A stretch of 40,243 bases of DNA, taken from Desulfotignum sp. (GTDB lineage Bacteria > Desulfobacterota > Desulfobacteria > Desulfobacterales > Desulfobacteraceae). The position numbers and the translations under genes were made by a program. The stretch covers positions 1 to 40,243 of the forward strand of contig JAABUB010000024.1 in NCBI GenBank assembly GCA_011389575.1. Reading direction: 5' to 3'. This document shows, piece after piece, positions 1 through 6,751 of the stretch. The first letter of the stretch is position 1; every line of letters starts with the position of its first letter. The notes beneath the pieces were generated by a model that ran no database searches, had not been told where the DNA came from, and saw nothing but the letters and a program-made list of their open reading frames with translations.

Positions 1-70
1 ACTTTCCCCAGACAAAAAAAATCAGGGTGGCTGACAGGATGGCAAACACCAATGCTTGATCTGTTGTCAT
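1..70 (-). CDS. SLC13-type anion permease, N-terminal fragment cut by the window edge
   Basis: An ATG at position 70 opens a frame that leaves the window after 23 codons (MTTDQALVFAILSATLIFFV, then WGK). A short polar start followed by a hydrophobic helix is how SLC13/DASS-type carboxylate or sulfate permeases with TrkA-C domains usually begin; the family call rests on this stretch alone. The start lies 6 bases after the nifS stop, so it is probably the third gene of the nifU-nifS transcript. Substrate cannot be inferred. Confidence 0.5.
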   Translation of the reverse strand, partial: MTTDQALVFAILSATLIFFVWGK

Positions 71-76
71 CGTATC

Positions 77-1249
77 CTATACCATTTTGCCGTCTTTCCA
101 GAAAGGTGACATGGCCCGCAGCGTTTCAATTGCCGGCACCATGGTTTTAACAATATGGTCCATTTCGTCTCTGGTATTGTAATGGGACAGAGAAAACCGG
201 ATGGTGCCATGGGCGGATTTAAACGGCACCTGCATGGCCAGAAGCACATGGGAAGGATCCAGTGACCCGGATGTACAGGCTGATCCGGATGATGCGCAGA
301 TGTTTTCTCTGTCCAGCAGCATGAGGATGGATTCGCCTTCCACAGCGTCAAACCCGATGGACAGGGTGTTGGGAAGCCGGTTTTCCAGTTCGCCGTTGAC
401 AGATGCGGCAGGAATCTTTTCCAAAAGCTGATCCTGGAGATAATCCCGCAGCTGCCGCACCTCTTTGTCTATGACCGGCAGATGTTCAACCGCCAGTGCA
501 CACGCACGTCCCAGTCCGATGATGGAAACCGTGTTTTCCGTGCCGCCCCGCCGGCCCTTTTCCTGGTGGCCGCCGATCAGATAGGGATGAAACTTCAGCC
601 CCTTTTTCACATACAAAACGCCTATCCCCTTGGGGGCATGAATTTTATGGCCGGACAAGGCCAGCATATCAACATTTGCCGCTTTTACATCTATGGGAAT
701 TTTGCCGGCAGCCTGCACCGCATCCGTATGAAACAAAATTCCTTTTTCCGTCACTTTTTTTGCGATCTCAGAAATGGGAAAAATCACACCGGTTTCATTG
801 TTTGCCCACATCAAAGATACGACTGCGGTGTTGTCAGACAACTTGTCATACAGCATGTTTGTATCCAGGTGCCCTTGTTTGTCCACCGGCACAAACACCG
901 CATCATACCCTTTATTATCCCGCAGAAATTTGAACAGATTTAAAATGGCCGGGTGCTCCACAGTGGAGGTGATGATCTGTTTTTTATCAGGATTGGCATT
1001 CAGAGCGGAAAATATGGCGCTGTTGTCGCTTTCCGTGCCGCAGGAGGTAAAAACGATCTCATCCGGATCTGCGTTTATCAGTTGGGCCACCTGCATTCTG
1101 GCCTGTGTGATCTTTTTGCCCACCTGGTCTCCGAATGTATGCATGGAAGACGGATTTCCATAAAACTGCCCGAAATAAGGCACCATCTCTTCAATGACTT
1201 CATCCGCCACTTTTGTGGTGGCATTGTTGTCGGTATAAATCACTTTCAT
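77..1249 (-). CDS. nifS: cysteine desulfurase NifS
   Basis: A PLP enzyme of 390 residues that takes sulfur from cysteine as a persulfide and passes it to the scaffold NifU for Fe-S cluster assembly in the cytoplasm. The N-terminus has the family signature YTDNNATTKV. Lys202 in LSGHKIHAPKGIG is the Schiff-base lysine, and Cys325 in ASSGSACTSGSLDPSHVL is the persulfide cysteine on the long loop of group I (IscS/NifS) enzymes. Length is normal. The ATG is 4 bases downstream of the nifU stop, so the two are co-transcribed and probably coupled. No nitrogenase genes are visible, so it more likely serves general Fe-S assembly, as in many anaerobes that lack a full Isc system. Confidence 0.93.
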   Translation of the reverse strand: MKVIYTDNNATTKVADEVIEEMVPYFGQFYGNPSSMHTFGDQVGKKITQARMQVAQLINADPDEIVFTSCGTESDNSAIFSALNANPDKKQIITSTVEHPAILNLFKFLRDNKGYDAVFVPVDKQGHLDTNMLYDKLSDNTAVVSLMWANNETGVIFPISEIAKKVTEKGILFHTDAVQAAGKIPIDVKAANVDMLALSGHKIHAPKGIGVLYVKKGLKFHPYLIGGHQEKGRRGGTENTVSIIGLGRACALAVEHLPVIDKEVRQLRDYLQDQLLEKIPAASVNGELENRLPNTLSIGFDAVEGESILMLLDRENICASSGSACTSGSLDPSHVLLAMQVPFKSAHGTIRFSLSHYNTRDEMDHIVKTMVPAIETLRAMSPFWKDGKMV

Positions 1250-1253
1250 CAGA

Positions 1254-1817
1254 TTATCCTTTGGCTTTAACAGAGGCGATCACCTCTTCTATCCGGTCCA
1301 GGCACTTGCCGCATCCGCCCCCGGCTTTAAGATAATCGGTCACATCCTCGGTGGTTTCCAGATTATTTTCTTTAACCGCATCGATAATTTCCAGATCTGT
1401 CACTTCAAAACATTCACACACCATTTCTCCTGGTTTTTCAAGGATCTGCACACCTCTGTAATCAGCTATGGCTTTTTTCAAAGCTGCCTTGCCCATGACA
1501 GAACAATGCATTTTTTCTTTGGGCAGCCCCCCCAGATAATCGGCAATATCATCATTGGTGACTTTGGCTGCCTCATCCAGGGTCATGCCTTTGATGATCT
1601 CGGTGAGCGCAGAAGAAGAGGCAACCGCACTGGCACAGCCAAAGGTCATAAAAGATGCATCAATTATCCGTTCGTTTTCATTCACTTTTAAATACAGTTT
1701 CAATGCATCCCCGCAGTTCAGGGAACCGGTTTCTCCGATGGCATTGGCATCTTCGAGTTCACCCACGTTCCTGGGGTGTAAAAAATGCTCTTTTACCTTT
1801 TCTGTATAGTCCCACAT
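1254..1817 (-). CDS. nifU: Fe-S scaffold NifU, IscU domain plus BFD-type [2Fe-2S] domain
   Basis: Scaffold on which NifS-derived sulfur and iron build clusters, 187 residues. Residues 1-125 are the IscU domain with its three ligand cysteines Cys35 (NCGD), Cys61 (FGCAS) and Cys105 (HCSVM). Residues 130-180 are a BFD-like domain with Cys134, Cys136, Cys169 and Cys172, which holds a permanent [2Fe-2S] cluster in Azotobacter NifU. The C-terminal Nfu (CxxC) domain of classical NifU is absent, a short form common in anaerobic Desulfobacterota and Campylobacterota. The start is preceded by GGAG in AAGGAGAAAATAC. First gene of the nifU-nifS-permease transcript. Confidence 0.92.
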   Translation of the reverse strand: MWDYTEKVKEHFLHPRNVGELEDANAIGETGSLNCGDALKLYLKVNENERIIDASFMTFGCASAVASSSALTEIIKGMTLDEAAKVTNDDIADYLGGLPKEKMHCSVMGKAALKKAIADYRGVQILEKPGEMVCECFEVTDLEIIDAVKENNLETTEDVTDYLKAGGGCGKCLDRIEEVIASVKAKG

Positions 1818-1948
1818 GTATTTTCTCCTTCCCCATGAAGTCTTTAATAACTAACGCGGGAAACCCGCAAACCAGGTGCCGCGCCTCATTTTCTTGTTTT
1901 TTTTAACAGAAACTGAAGAGTAAGGCACTAATCTGAATGTCATGGCTT

Positions 1949-1976
1949 AAAATACTACAGGGTGGTAGATTGTCAA
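1949..1976 (-). promoter_or_regulatory. sigma70-type promoter of nifUS with a dyad in the spacer
   Basis: On the minus strand TTGACA (1971-1976) is followed after 16 bases by TATTTT (1949-1954). The spacer holds the inverted repeat CTAC-N6-GTAG (1955-1968), where a repressor would block RNA polymerase. Rrf2/IscR-family regulators often control Fe-S operons from such sites, but this motif is not a clear IscR consensus. The leader to the nifU ATG is about 125 bases and contains a small GCGGG/CCCGC hairpin (1856-1868) without a following T-run. Confidence 0.5.
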
Positions 1977-2001
1977 GACCTGTCTGCAGCCCTGCCCAGG
2001 G

Positions 2002-2202
2002 TTACAAAAGAACCGGTATACGCTGGTTGATATGGATATGTTCCAGGGTAATCCCGACGTCCCGGGTGATGATCTCCACCCCTTTGTCCTGTGCATGCAG
2101 CAGTTTTTGTGCATATACTTTATCGATCATGGCAGCAGGCGCAAACCGGACAGCATCCGTGCGCTGGATCTGTTTACCCTGCCAGTATGATTTGAAGATC
2201 CG
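2002..2202 (-). pseudogene. SfsA C-terminal remnant
   Basis: An open frame of 66 codons without a plausible start begins inside the 3' end of the TIGR02757 gene and ends with TAA at 2002. It contains QRTDAVRFAPAAMID, then YAQKLLHAQDKGVEI and INQRIPVLL, which match the last quarter of SfsA (DNA-binding/sugar fermentation stimulation protein: R-D--RF-PA--ID--Y---L--A---GVE pattern). The first three quarters of sfsA are missing. It sits in the +1 frame relative to the upstream gene, so it is not a simple C-terminal extension. Most likely a scar of a deletion that joined the upstream gene to the sfsA tail. Confidence 0.6.
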
Positions 2203-2962
2203 TCATGTCCATGGTACGCTGGATACCGAACCGGGTGAGACAAAAATCATATTTCACCGGATCATGGGGTGCAATCTTTCGAAACCCTTCTGTAATTTCC
2301 AGGCAGGCGGCCCGGTCCGGGCTTTTGCGCCGGGTAAACCCCAGCATCTGTCCTGCTGTATACATATGCCGGTCAAGGGGAATGAGCAGCTTATCTGACT
2401 GGATGTGATCCCATCCGCCCGGATCCACCCGGTCTTTGCGCACCATCCAGCGCAAAAACAGATGGCTGCGCTTGCAGGCGCTGGACTTGGCAGGATCAGC
2501 CAGCAGATGTCCGCAGGCCCCTTCAGGATCCAAATTTTGCACCAGAAACTGCAGGCCCGGCAAAACCGTGGCATCCCCTGGATCAGTGCCGGCCATAAAA
2601 CAGGCCTCCAGAGAGCCATATTCCCGGATGACACGCTGCATACCCAGAATCAGGGCCGTGATATGGGCTTGGGTGGCAAATCTGTAGGTGAACCCTGCCA
2701 GTCCCAGGCGGATCTCTTTTGCCTCAATCTCTGTCACCCGGTCCCGGGGAGCTGGCCCCAGAAAGGTGAGTACCTTTCCTGCCGCCTGCATGATCATTTC
2801 CACCCGGCCGTAAGCCAGGCACGCTGCCACAAGCCCGGCCACCTCCCGGTCTCTGACATCCTTGTAATCATAGAGGAACAACAGGGGATCAGGATTTACA
2901 AAAGATCTGCGGTTATAGATCTCATACACCAGTTCCAGTTTCTGTCTCAATCGGGTCAGCAT
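2174..2962 (-). CDS. TIGR02757 (DUF2400) family protein
   Basis: About 262 residues of the conserved TIGR02757/DUF2400 family, whose function has not been established. Typical features are the N-terminal YEIYNRRSFVNPDPLLFLYD, the middle HLFLRWMVRKDRVDPGGW, and the C-terminal PLDRHMYTAGQMLGFTRRK followed by APHDPVKYDFCLTRFGI; the protein therefore reaches its normal C-terminus. I start it at the second ATG (2962) because GGAG lies 11 bases ahead of it; the ATG at 2983 has no good ribosome-binding site. It is divergent from proC, and its stop overlaps the SfsA remnant. Confidence 0.78.
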   Translation of the reverse strand: MLTRLRQKLELVYEIYNRRSFVNPDPLLFLYDYKDVRDREVAGLVAACLAYGRVEMIMQAAGKVLTFLGPAPRDRVTEIEAKEIRLGLAGFTYRFATQAHITALILGMQRVIREYGSLEACFMAGTDPGDATVLPGLQFLVQNLDPEGACGHLLADPAKSSACKRSHLFLRWMVRKDRVDPGGWDHIQSDKLLIPLDRHMYTAGQMLGFTRRKSPDRAACLEITEGFRKIAPHDPVKYDFCLTRFGIQRTMDMTDLQIILAG

Positions 2963-3050
2963 GAATGTTTTTTCTCCTGCCATAATCTGATACTTTCAGC
3001 CCGTTGAACACACCTGGCGGCAATACTATGCCTGTTCCAGGAATTATGCC

Positions 3051-3080
3051 TTGACTCTTTTTTGCGGATGGACGTAATAT
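3051..3080 (+). promoter_or_regulatory. proC promoter
   Basis: TTGACT (3051-3056), an 18-base spacer and TAATAT (3075-3080) give a fair sigma70-type promoter about 40 bases ahead of the proC start. A good ribosome-binding site AAGGAG (3107-3112) follows. No obvious operator is visible. Confidence 0.5.
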
Positions 3081-3122
3081 AACATCTTTATTTAACAACG
3101 CAAATCAAGGAGTTATATACAT

Positions 3123-3980
3123 ATGCTGCAGGAAAAGAAAATCGGATTCATCGGCAGCGGCAATATGGGAGAAGCCCTGGTCTCCGGCCTTGTGCTTTCC
3201 AAAGCCACCAGGCCGGAAAATATCATCTGCTCGGATATCGACCAGGAACTGCTGGATACCATTAAAGAAAAATACGGGGTGTATACCACCTGCGATAATG
3301 TGGAAGTGGTCCACCAATCAGATATCATCGTCTATGCCACCAAACCCCAGATTCTCGGGATGGTTCTCAAGGAAACCGCACCAGCGCTTGATGATGAAAA
3401 ACTTGTCATCTCCATTGCCGCAGGGGTTCCTCTGGCTGCCATTGCCATCGGCCTGCAGAAAAAACTGCGCCTGATCCGGGCCATGCCCAATATCTGCGCC
3501 TTTGTAAAAGAGAGCGCCACTGCCATTGCCGCAGGCGAATATGTGCGGGAAAATGATGTGGAACAGGCCCGGGCCATATTTAATTCCGTGGGAAAAACGG
3601 TCTTTATCCATGAAAACGTTCTCATGGATGCCTTTACCGGTTTGAGCGGCAGCGGCCCTGCCTATATTTTTACCATCGTGGATGCCATGGCAGATGCCGG
3701 GGTGAAAATGGGGTTGTCCAGAAAAGATGCCCTGTTTTTGTCCACCCAGACAGTTCTGGGCTCTGCCCGGCTGCTCATGGAATCCAAAGAACACCCGGGC
3801 CAGCTCAAAGATCGGGTCGCCTCCCCCGGGGGCACGGCCATTGCCGGCATTCACACCCTGGAACAGGGCGGGTTGCGCACCACCCTTATCAATGCGGTGG
3901 AATCTGCCACCAACCGGTCAAAGGAACTGGGAGAAATGATGGTCAAAGATTTTATCGAAAAAAATAAAAACGGAAAATAA
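3123..3980 (+). CDS. proC: pyrroline-5-carboxylate reductase
   Basis: Final step of proline synthesis: NAD(P)H-dependent reduction of 1-pyrroline-5-carboxylate to proline in the cytoplasm. The 285 residues begin with the Rossmann dinucleotide motif IGFIGSGNMGEAL (residues 6-18). The middle holds RAMPNICAFVKESATAI, and the C-terminal domain shows the family signature GLSGSGPAYIF and SPGGTAIAGIHTLEQGGLR, which line the active site. Length is normal. The ATG is 10 bases after AAGGAG. Monocistronic: it has its own promoter and a strong hairpin directly after the stop. Confidence 0.95.
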   Translation: MLQEKKIGFIGSGNMGEALVSGLVLSKATRPENIICSDIDQELLDTIKEKYGVYTTCDNVEVVHQSDIIVYATKPQILGMVLKETAPALDDEKLVISIAAGVPLAAIAIGLQKKLRLIRAMPNICAFVKESATAIAAGEYVRENDVEQARAIFNSVGKTVFIHENVLMDAFTGLSGSGPAYIFTIVDAMADAGVKMGLSRKDALFLSTQTVLGSARLLMESKEHPGQLKDRVASPGGTAIAGIHTLEQGGLRTTLINAVESATNRSKELGEMMVKDFIEKNKNGK

Positions 3981-3985
3981 ATAAA

Positions 3986-4022
3986 CCGGGAGCTGCATGC
4001 TTTATCTGCATCCAGCTCCCGG
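3986..4022. terminator. hairpin after proC, possibly bidirectional
   Basis: A perfect 10-bp GC-rich stem (CCGGGAGCTG at 3986-3995 with CAGCTCCCGG at 4013-4022) starts 6 bases after the proC stop. There is no clear T-run on either side, so termination is inferred from position. It also lies downstream of the convergent gene ending at 4059. Confidence 0.6.
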
Positions 4023-4058
4023 TATCTGGCAAGGGAACTTTACGGAGGCGGTTATGGG

Positions 4059-4412
4059 TTACACTTCAAGTTCCTTTTGCAGCCAGTCCCGTACATTTCC
4101 TTCCACGGCATACACGCCTTTGTACCTGCCGATGCCCTGCATAAATTCCGTCTCAAGCTGTTTGGGAAGATGAAAATTTCCCAGTTCTTCAGAATCGAAT
4201 CCTTTTCTGCGCACCAGTGTCAGCACAGGGCGATTTTTCCATGTATTGATCACAAAATATACTGTTTCATTGTCATTGTCCCTGGAGTTGTAATAGGACT
4301 GGGACCGCAGGGGCCCCCATTCCAGATGCAGGGCAATGGCTTCTTCAGGGGTCATCTCCCAATCCACTGAATTCAGCAGATTGTAATTCTTTTTTATATC
4401 ACCAAGTCTCAT
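4059..4412 (-). CDS. small conserved protein, possibly DVU0772-like
   Basis: A 117-residue soluble protein without signal peptide or metal motifs. It starts MRLGDIKKNYNLLNSVDWEM and contains TPEEAIALHLEWG, then a beta-strand-rich middle (TVYFVINTWKNRPVLTLVRR) and a basic/acidic C-terminus ending VRDWLQKELEV. The WEMTPEEA start and the LVRR...RDWL arrangement recall the DVU0772-type proteins found mainly in sulfate reducers; this assignment is from memory and uncertain. AGGACATATG precedes the ATG. Stands alone, convergent with proC. Confidence 0.6.
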   Translation of the reverse strand: MRLGDIKKNYNLLNSVDWEMTPEEAIALHLEWGPLRSQSYYNSRDNDNETVYFVINTWKNRPVLTLVRRKGFDSEELGNFHLPKQLETEFMQGIGRYKGVYAVEGNVRDWLQKELEV

Positions 4413-4497
4413 ATGTCCTCCATTTACTGGTTGTCCTTCTTCTTAAGATAAACAATAGCAAATTGCATGCCTGGACAGTGAAGGGAGGGGCAAATTA

Positions 4498-4566
4498 TTT
4501 TACCACAAAGAACACGAAGAGCACGAAGATGACATTTCTTCTTGCTCTTCGTGGTTTTAAAAAAAA
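4498..4566. repeat. imperfect palindrome of the ACCACGAAGAGCACGAAG repeat class
   Basis: TTTTACCACAAAGAACACGAAGAGC on the left is mirrored on the right by GCTCTTCGTGGTTTTA, with a short centre. The core ACCAC(A/G)AAGA-CACGAAG resembles a dispersed intergenic repeat often met in bacterial genomes. Only one copy is in this window. It lies between the small protein gene and the rubrerythrin terminator and overlaps no gene. Confidence 0.45.
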
Positions 4567-4631
4567 TCAATGAAATGTAAGGTCATCCGAATATTAGTCA
4601 CATCTTACTCAGGTCATGATACAAAAATGAT

Positions 4632-4669
4632 TCACTGGAACAGACACATTCTTGTATCTGTTCCAGTGA
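4632..4669 (-). terminator. rho-independent terminator of the redox operon
   Basis: A 13-bp perfect stem (TCACTGGAACAGA at 4632-4644 with TCTGTTCCAGTGA at 4657-4669) lies 8 bases after the rubrerythrin stop. On the minus strand it is followed by ATCATTTTTG, a five-T run. This marks the 3' end of the operon that comes from about 9500. Confidence 0.82.
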
Positions 4670-4676
4670 CAATAAA

Positions 4677-5252
4677 TCAATAATTTTCACACAGCCGTTC
4701 AAACCAGCCGGAGGGCCGGACACAGGCCGGGCATTTGTCAGGAACGGTTTTTCCGGTATGGATATACCCGCAGCCCAGACAGCGCCACCGGATCTGCATC
4801 TCATCTTGAAAAATCCGGTGGGAAGCGATATTTTCCGCCAGGTGCCGGAACAGTTTTTCATGATGATTTTCCGCCACAATAATGGCATCAAAAGTATCTG
4901 CGGCCCGGGCAAACCCTTCCTGCCTGGCAACCTGTGCAAATCCGGCATACATGTCATTGCCCACATAGGCTTCCAGATCTGCGGAAGACAGCAGATTTGC
5001 ATGGGTGTCTTCAATCACCCCGGTGGGAAAGTGCCAGTTTATGGTCAGGTTTCCGCCATTGAAAAATTTGAAAAACCGCAGCGCATGTTCAAATTCCTGG
5101 TCAGCGGTTTCATCAAACAATTTGCCGATCTGGATATATCCTTGGTTTCTGGCCTTATCGGCAAAAAAATTATACCGGGTCCTGGCCTGGGCCTCTGCTG
5201 CAAAGGAGGTATGCAGGTTCACAGCGGTTCTACTTTCCCGGAATTTTCCCAT
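4677..5252 (-). CDS. rbr: rubrerythrin
   Basis: Non-haem diiron peroxidase that removes H2O2 in anaerobes, fed electrons through rubredoxin-type centres. Residues 1-150 form the four-helix ferritin-like domain with FAAEAQARTRYNFFADKA, ETADQEFEHALRFF and a later AENHHEKLF, which supply the Glu/His diiron ligands. Residues 155-191 are the C-terminal rubredoxin-like domain with WRCLGCGY and PDKCPACVRP. About 191 residues, normal length. I prefer the ATG at 5252 over the GTG at 5258 because AAAAGG lies 7 bases before it. Last gene of the stress operon, with a strong terminator after it. Confidence 0.9.
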   Translation of the reverse strand: MGKFRESRTAVNLHTSFAAEAQARTRYNFFADKARNQGYIQIGKLFDETADQEFEHALRFFKFFNGGNLTINWHFPTGVIEDTHANLLSSADLEAYVGNDMYAGFAQVARQEGFARAADTFDAIIVAENHHEKLFRHLAENIASHRIFQDEMQIRWRCLGCGYIHTGKTVPDKCPACVRPSGWFERLCENY

Positions 5253-5288
5253 GTCCACACCTTTTCTGGTTATCTTTTGTTCTGGTAT

Positions 5289-5480
5289 TTATTCTTCAAT
5301 GATGATGGCATCGGCACCGCACTCGGCAGCTGCCTGACGCACCTTGTCCTGGAGATGGTCCGGAATGGGATCAACCTGGATGGTGGATACAAGCTGGTCC
5401 TCATCATACTTGAATACTTCAGGACAAAGCTCGTTGCAGTTTCTGTCACCCATGCACTGATCGGTAATGGTCACTCTCAT
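5289..5480 (-). CDS. single-cluster ferredoxin of the C-x2-D-x2-C type
   Basis: A 63-residue acidic electron carrier. Ligands are Cys9, Cys15, Cys19-Pro and Cys54; the place of the second cysteine is taken by Asp12 (CMGDRNC), as in Pyrococcus furiosus ferredoxin. This predicts a [4Fe-4S] cluster with Asp ligation that can lose one iron to become [3Fe-4S]. The remaining C-terminal helix region has no second cluster. An excellent AGGAGG stands 6 bases ahead of the ATG. Located between the FAD oxidoreductase and rubrerythrin, so it may carry electrons between them (inference). Confidence 0.88.
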   Translation of the reverse strand: MRVTITDQCMGDRNCNELCPEVFKYDEDQLVSTIQVDPIPDHLQDKVRQAAAECGADAIIIEE

Positions 5481-5577
5481 GTGTTCCTCCTAAAAGTTTA
5501 ATGTATATTGCGATGGATCCATGCCGGCTTCTTTTCCAGGACATGGTTTTTTCAAGGCCGGTGTGTACAGCATCAAG

Positions 5578-6711
5578 TTATCCTGCTTTTTCAATGGCCT
5601 GAAATTTTTTCATAAATTTTGTATCAATATAATGCTTAATTGTAAAGGCAAGCCTGCCGTTAAATACGATGTTTTTTTTCTTGAGAACCCCCTTACCGCC
5701 GCCGAGATTGAACACCAGCAGATAGTCTGATCCCGGGTCAAACGGCATCAGTTCTCCGCCTTCCAGGGCAGCCATGAGGTTATGGAGCAAGACCGGGTTC
5801 TGCCGCACTGCATAGACCCCTACTTTGTCCAGCGGCTGATCTTGAAAATAAATGCAGTCACCGCCTCCGAAAATTTTCGGATCTGCCACACTCTGCAGAT
5901 ACTTGTTCACCAGCAGCCCCTTGTCCGGCCCAACAGGCAGGTTGGATTTTTCAAAAATTTCTGAGGGTGTCACCCCTGCTGCCATAAAGGTAAAATCCGT
6001 GTCATACTGTTTTTTGGAATCAAGGGTGATATACGTTCGGGTCACCTTTTGTACCCGTGCATTTTCCAGAATCCGGATCTTTCTTTTTTCCAGAACCGCT
6101 TTTACCCGGTCCCGGATTTTATCAGAAAACCTTCCCATGAAACGGTTTGCACAAAAAATGCGAATTTCCGGCATATGTGTCCCGGTTTTTTTTGCCAGCT
6201 GCCACACATTGCCCGCCACCTCAGCAGAAGACGGCCCGCCCCCCACCACACTGACCCGGGCTTGGCTTTCAGCAAACAGTGCCTGCAGTTTTTCTGAAGC
6301 CTCCATCAATTTTTCAATGGGCTTGACAGGATACACATTGTCCGGTTTTTCTTCCTCTACCGTGCCCACACCGGTCATAGGCACATGGGATCCGGCATTG
6401 CAGGAAACCACATCATAGGAAACCGTGTTCCCGGACAGGGTAAAGACGTTTCTGGTTTCAGGGTCAATATGGGTTACGCGGTCCTTGACAAATCGGCCGC
6501 CCTGGCTTTCCACCACATCCCGGGTGGCAAACCGGATCTGTTCAGGCAGATAGGTTTTTCCCAGCATGCCCGGCCCCATTCCCGAATAATAATGGTATAT
6601 GGACGGGCCGATGACCGTAACGTTGTATCCTTTTTTTACAAATTCTTTGATATTTTCCAGTGTGACCATGTGTGCATGGCCGCCACCCACCAGTACCAGG
6701 TGTTTTTTCAT
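5578..6711 (-). CDS. FAD/NAD(P)-dependent oxidoreductase resembling the SelD-fused (TIGR03169) family
   Basis: A 377-residue two-Rossmann flavoprotein. The N-terminal FAD motif LVLVGGGHAHM is followed by YHYYSGMGPGMLGKTY, the NAD motif VSVVGGGPSSAEVAGN lies near residue 155, and IFGGGDCIYF near residue 300 closes the FAD site. The GGGHAH start and the YSGM-PG motif are typical of the NADH dehydrogenase-like domain fused to selenophosphate synthetase SelD in many bacteria; here it stands alone. The redox cysteine pair of sulfide:quinone reductase is not evident. GGAG is 9 bases ahead of the ATG. Possibly the NAD(P)H input of this operon. Confidence 0.75.
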   Translation of the reverse strand: MKKHLVLVGGGHAHMVTLENIKEFVKKGYNVTVIGPSIYHYYSGMGPGMLGKTYLPEQIRFATRDVVESQGGRFVKDRVTHIDPETRNVFTLSGNTVSYDVVSCNAGSHVPMTGVGTVEEEKPDNVYPVKPIEKLMEASEKLQALFAESQARVSVVGGGPSSAEVAGNVWQLAKKTGTHMPEIRIFCANRFMGRFSDKIRDRVKAVLEKRKIRILENARVQKVTRTYITLDSKKQYDTDFTFMAAGVTPSEIFEKSNLPVGPDKGLLVNKYLQSVADPKIFGGGDCIYFQDQPLDKVGVYAVRQNPVLLHNLMAALEGGELMPFDPGSDYLLVFNLGGGKGVLKKKNIVFNGRLAFTIKHYIDTKFMKKFQAIEKAG

Positions 6712-6751
6712 AAGACACGCTCCAGTTTTTTTTCGGCTGTTTGCCCACAGT

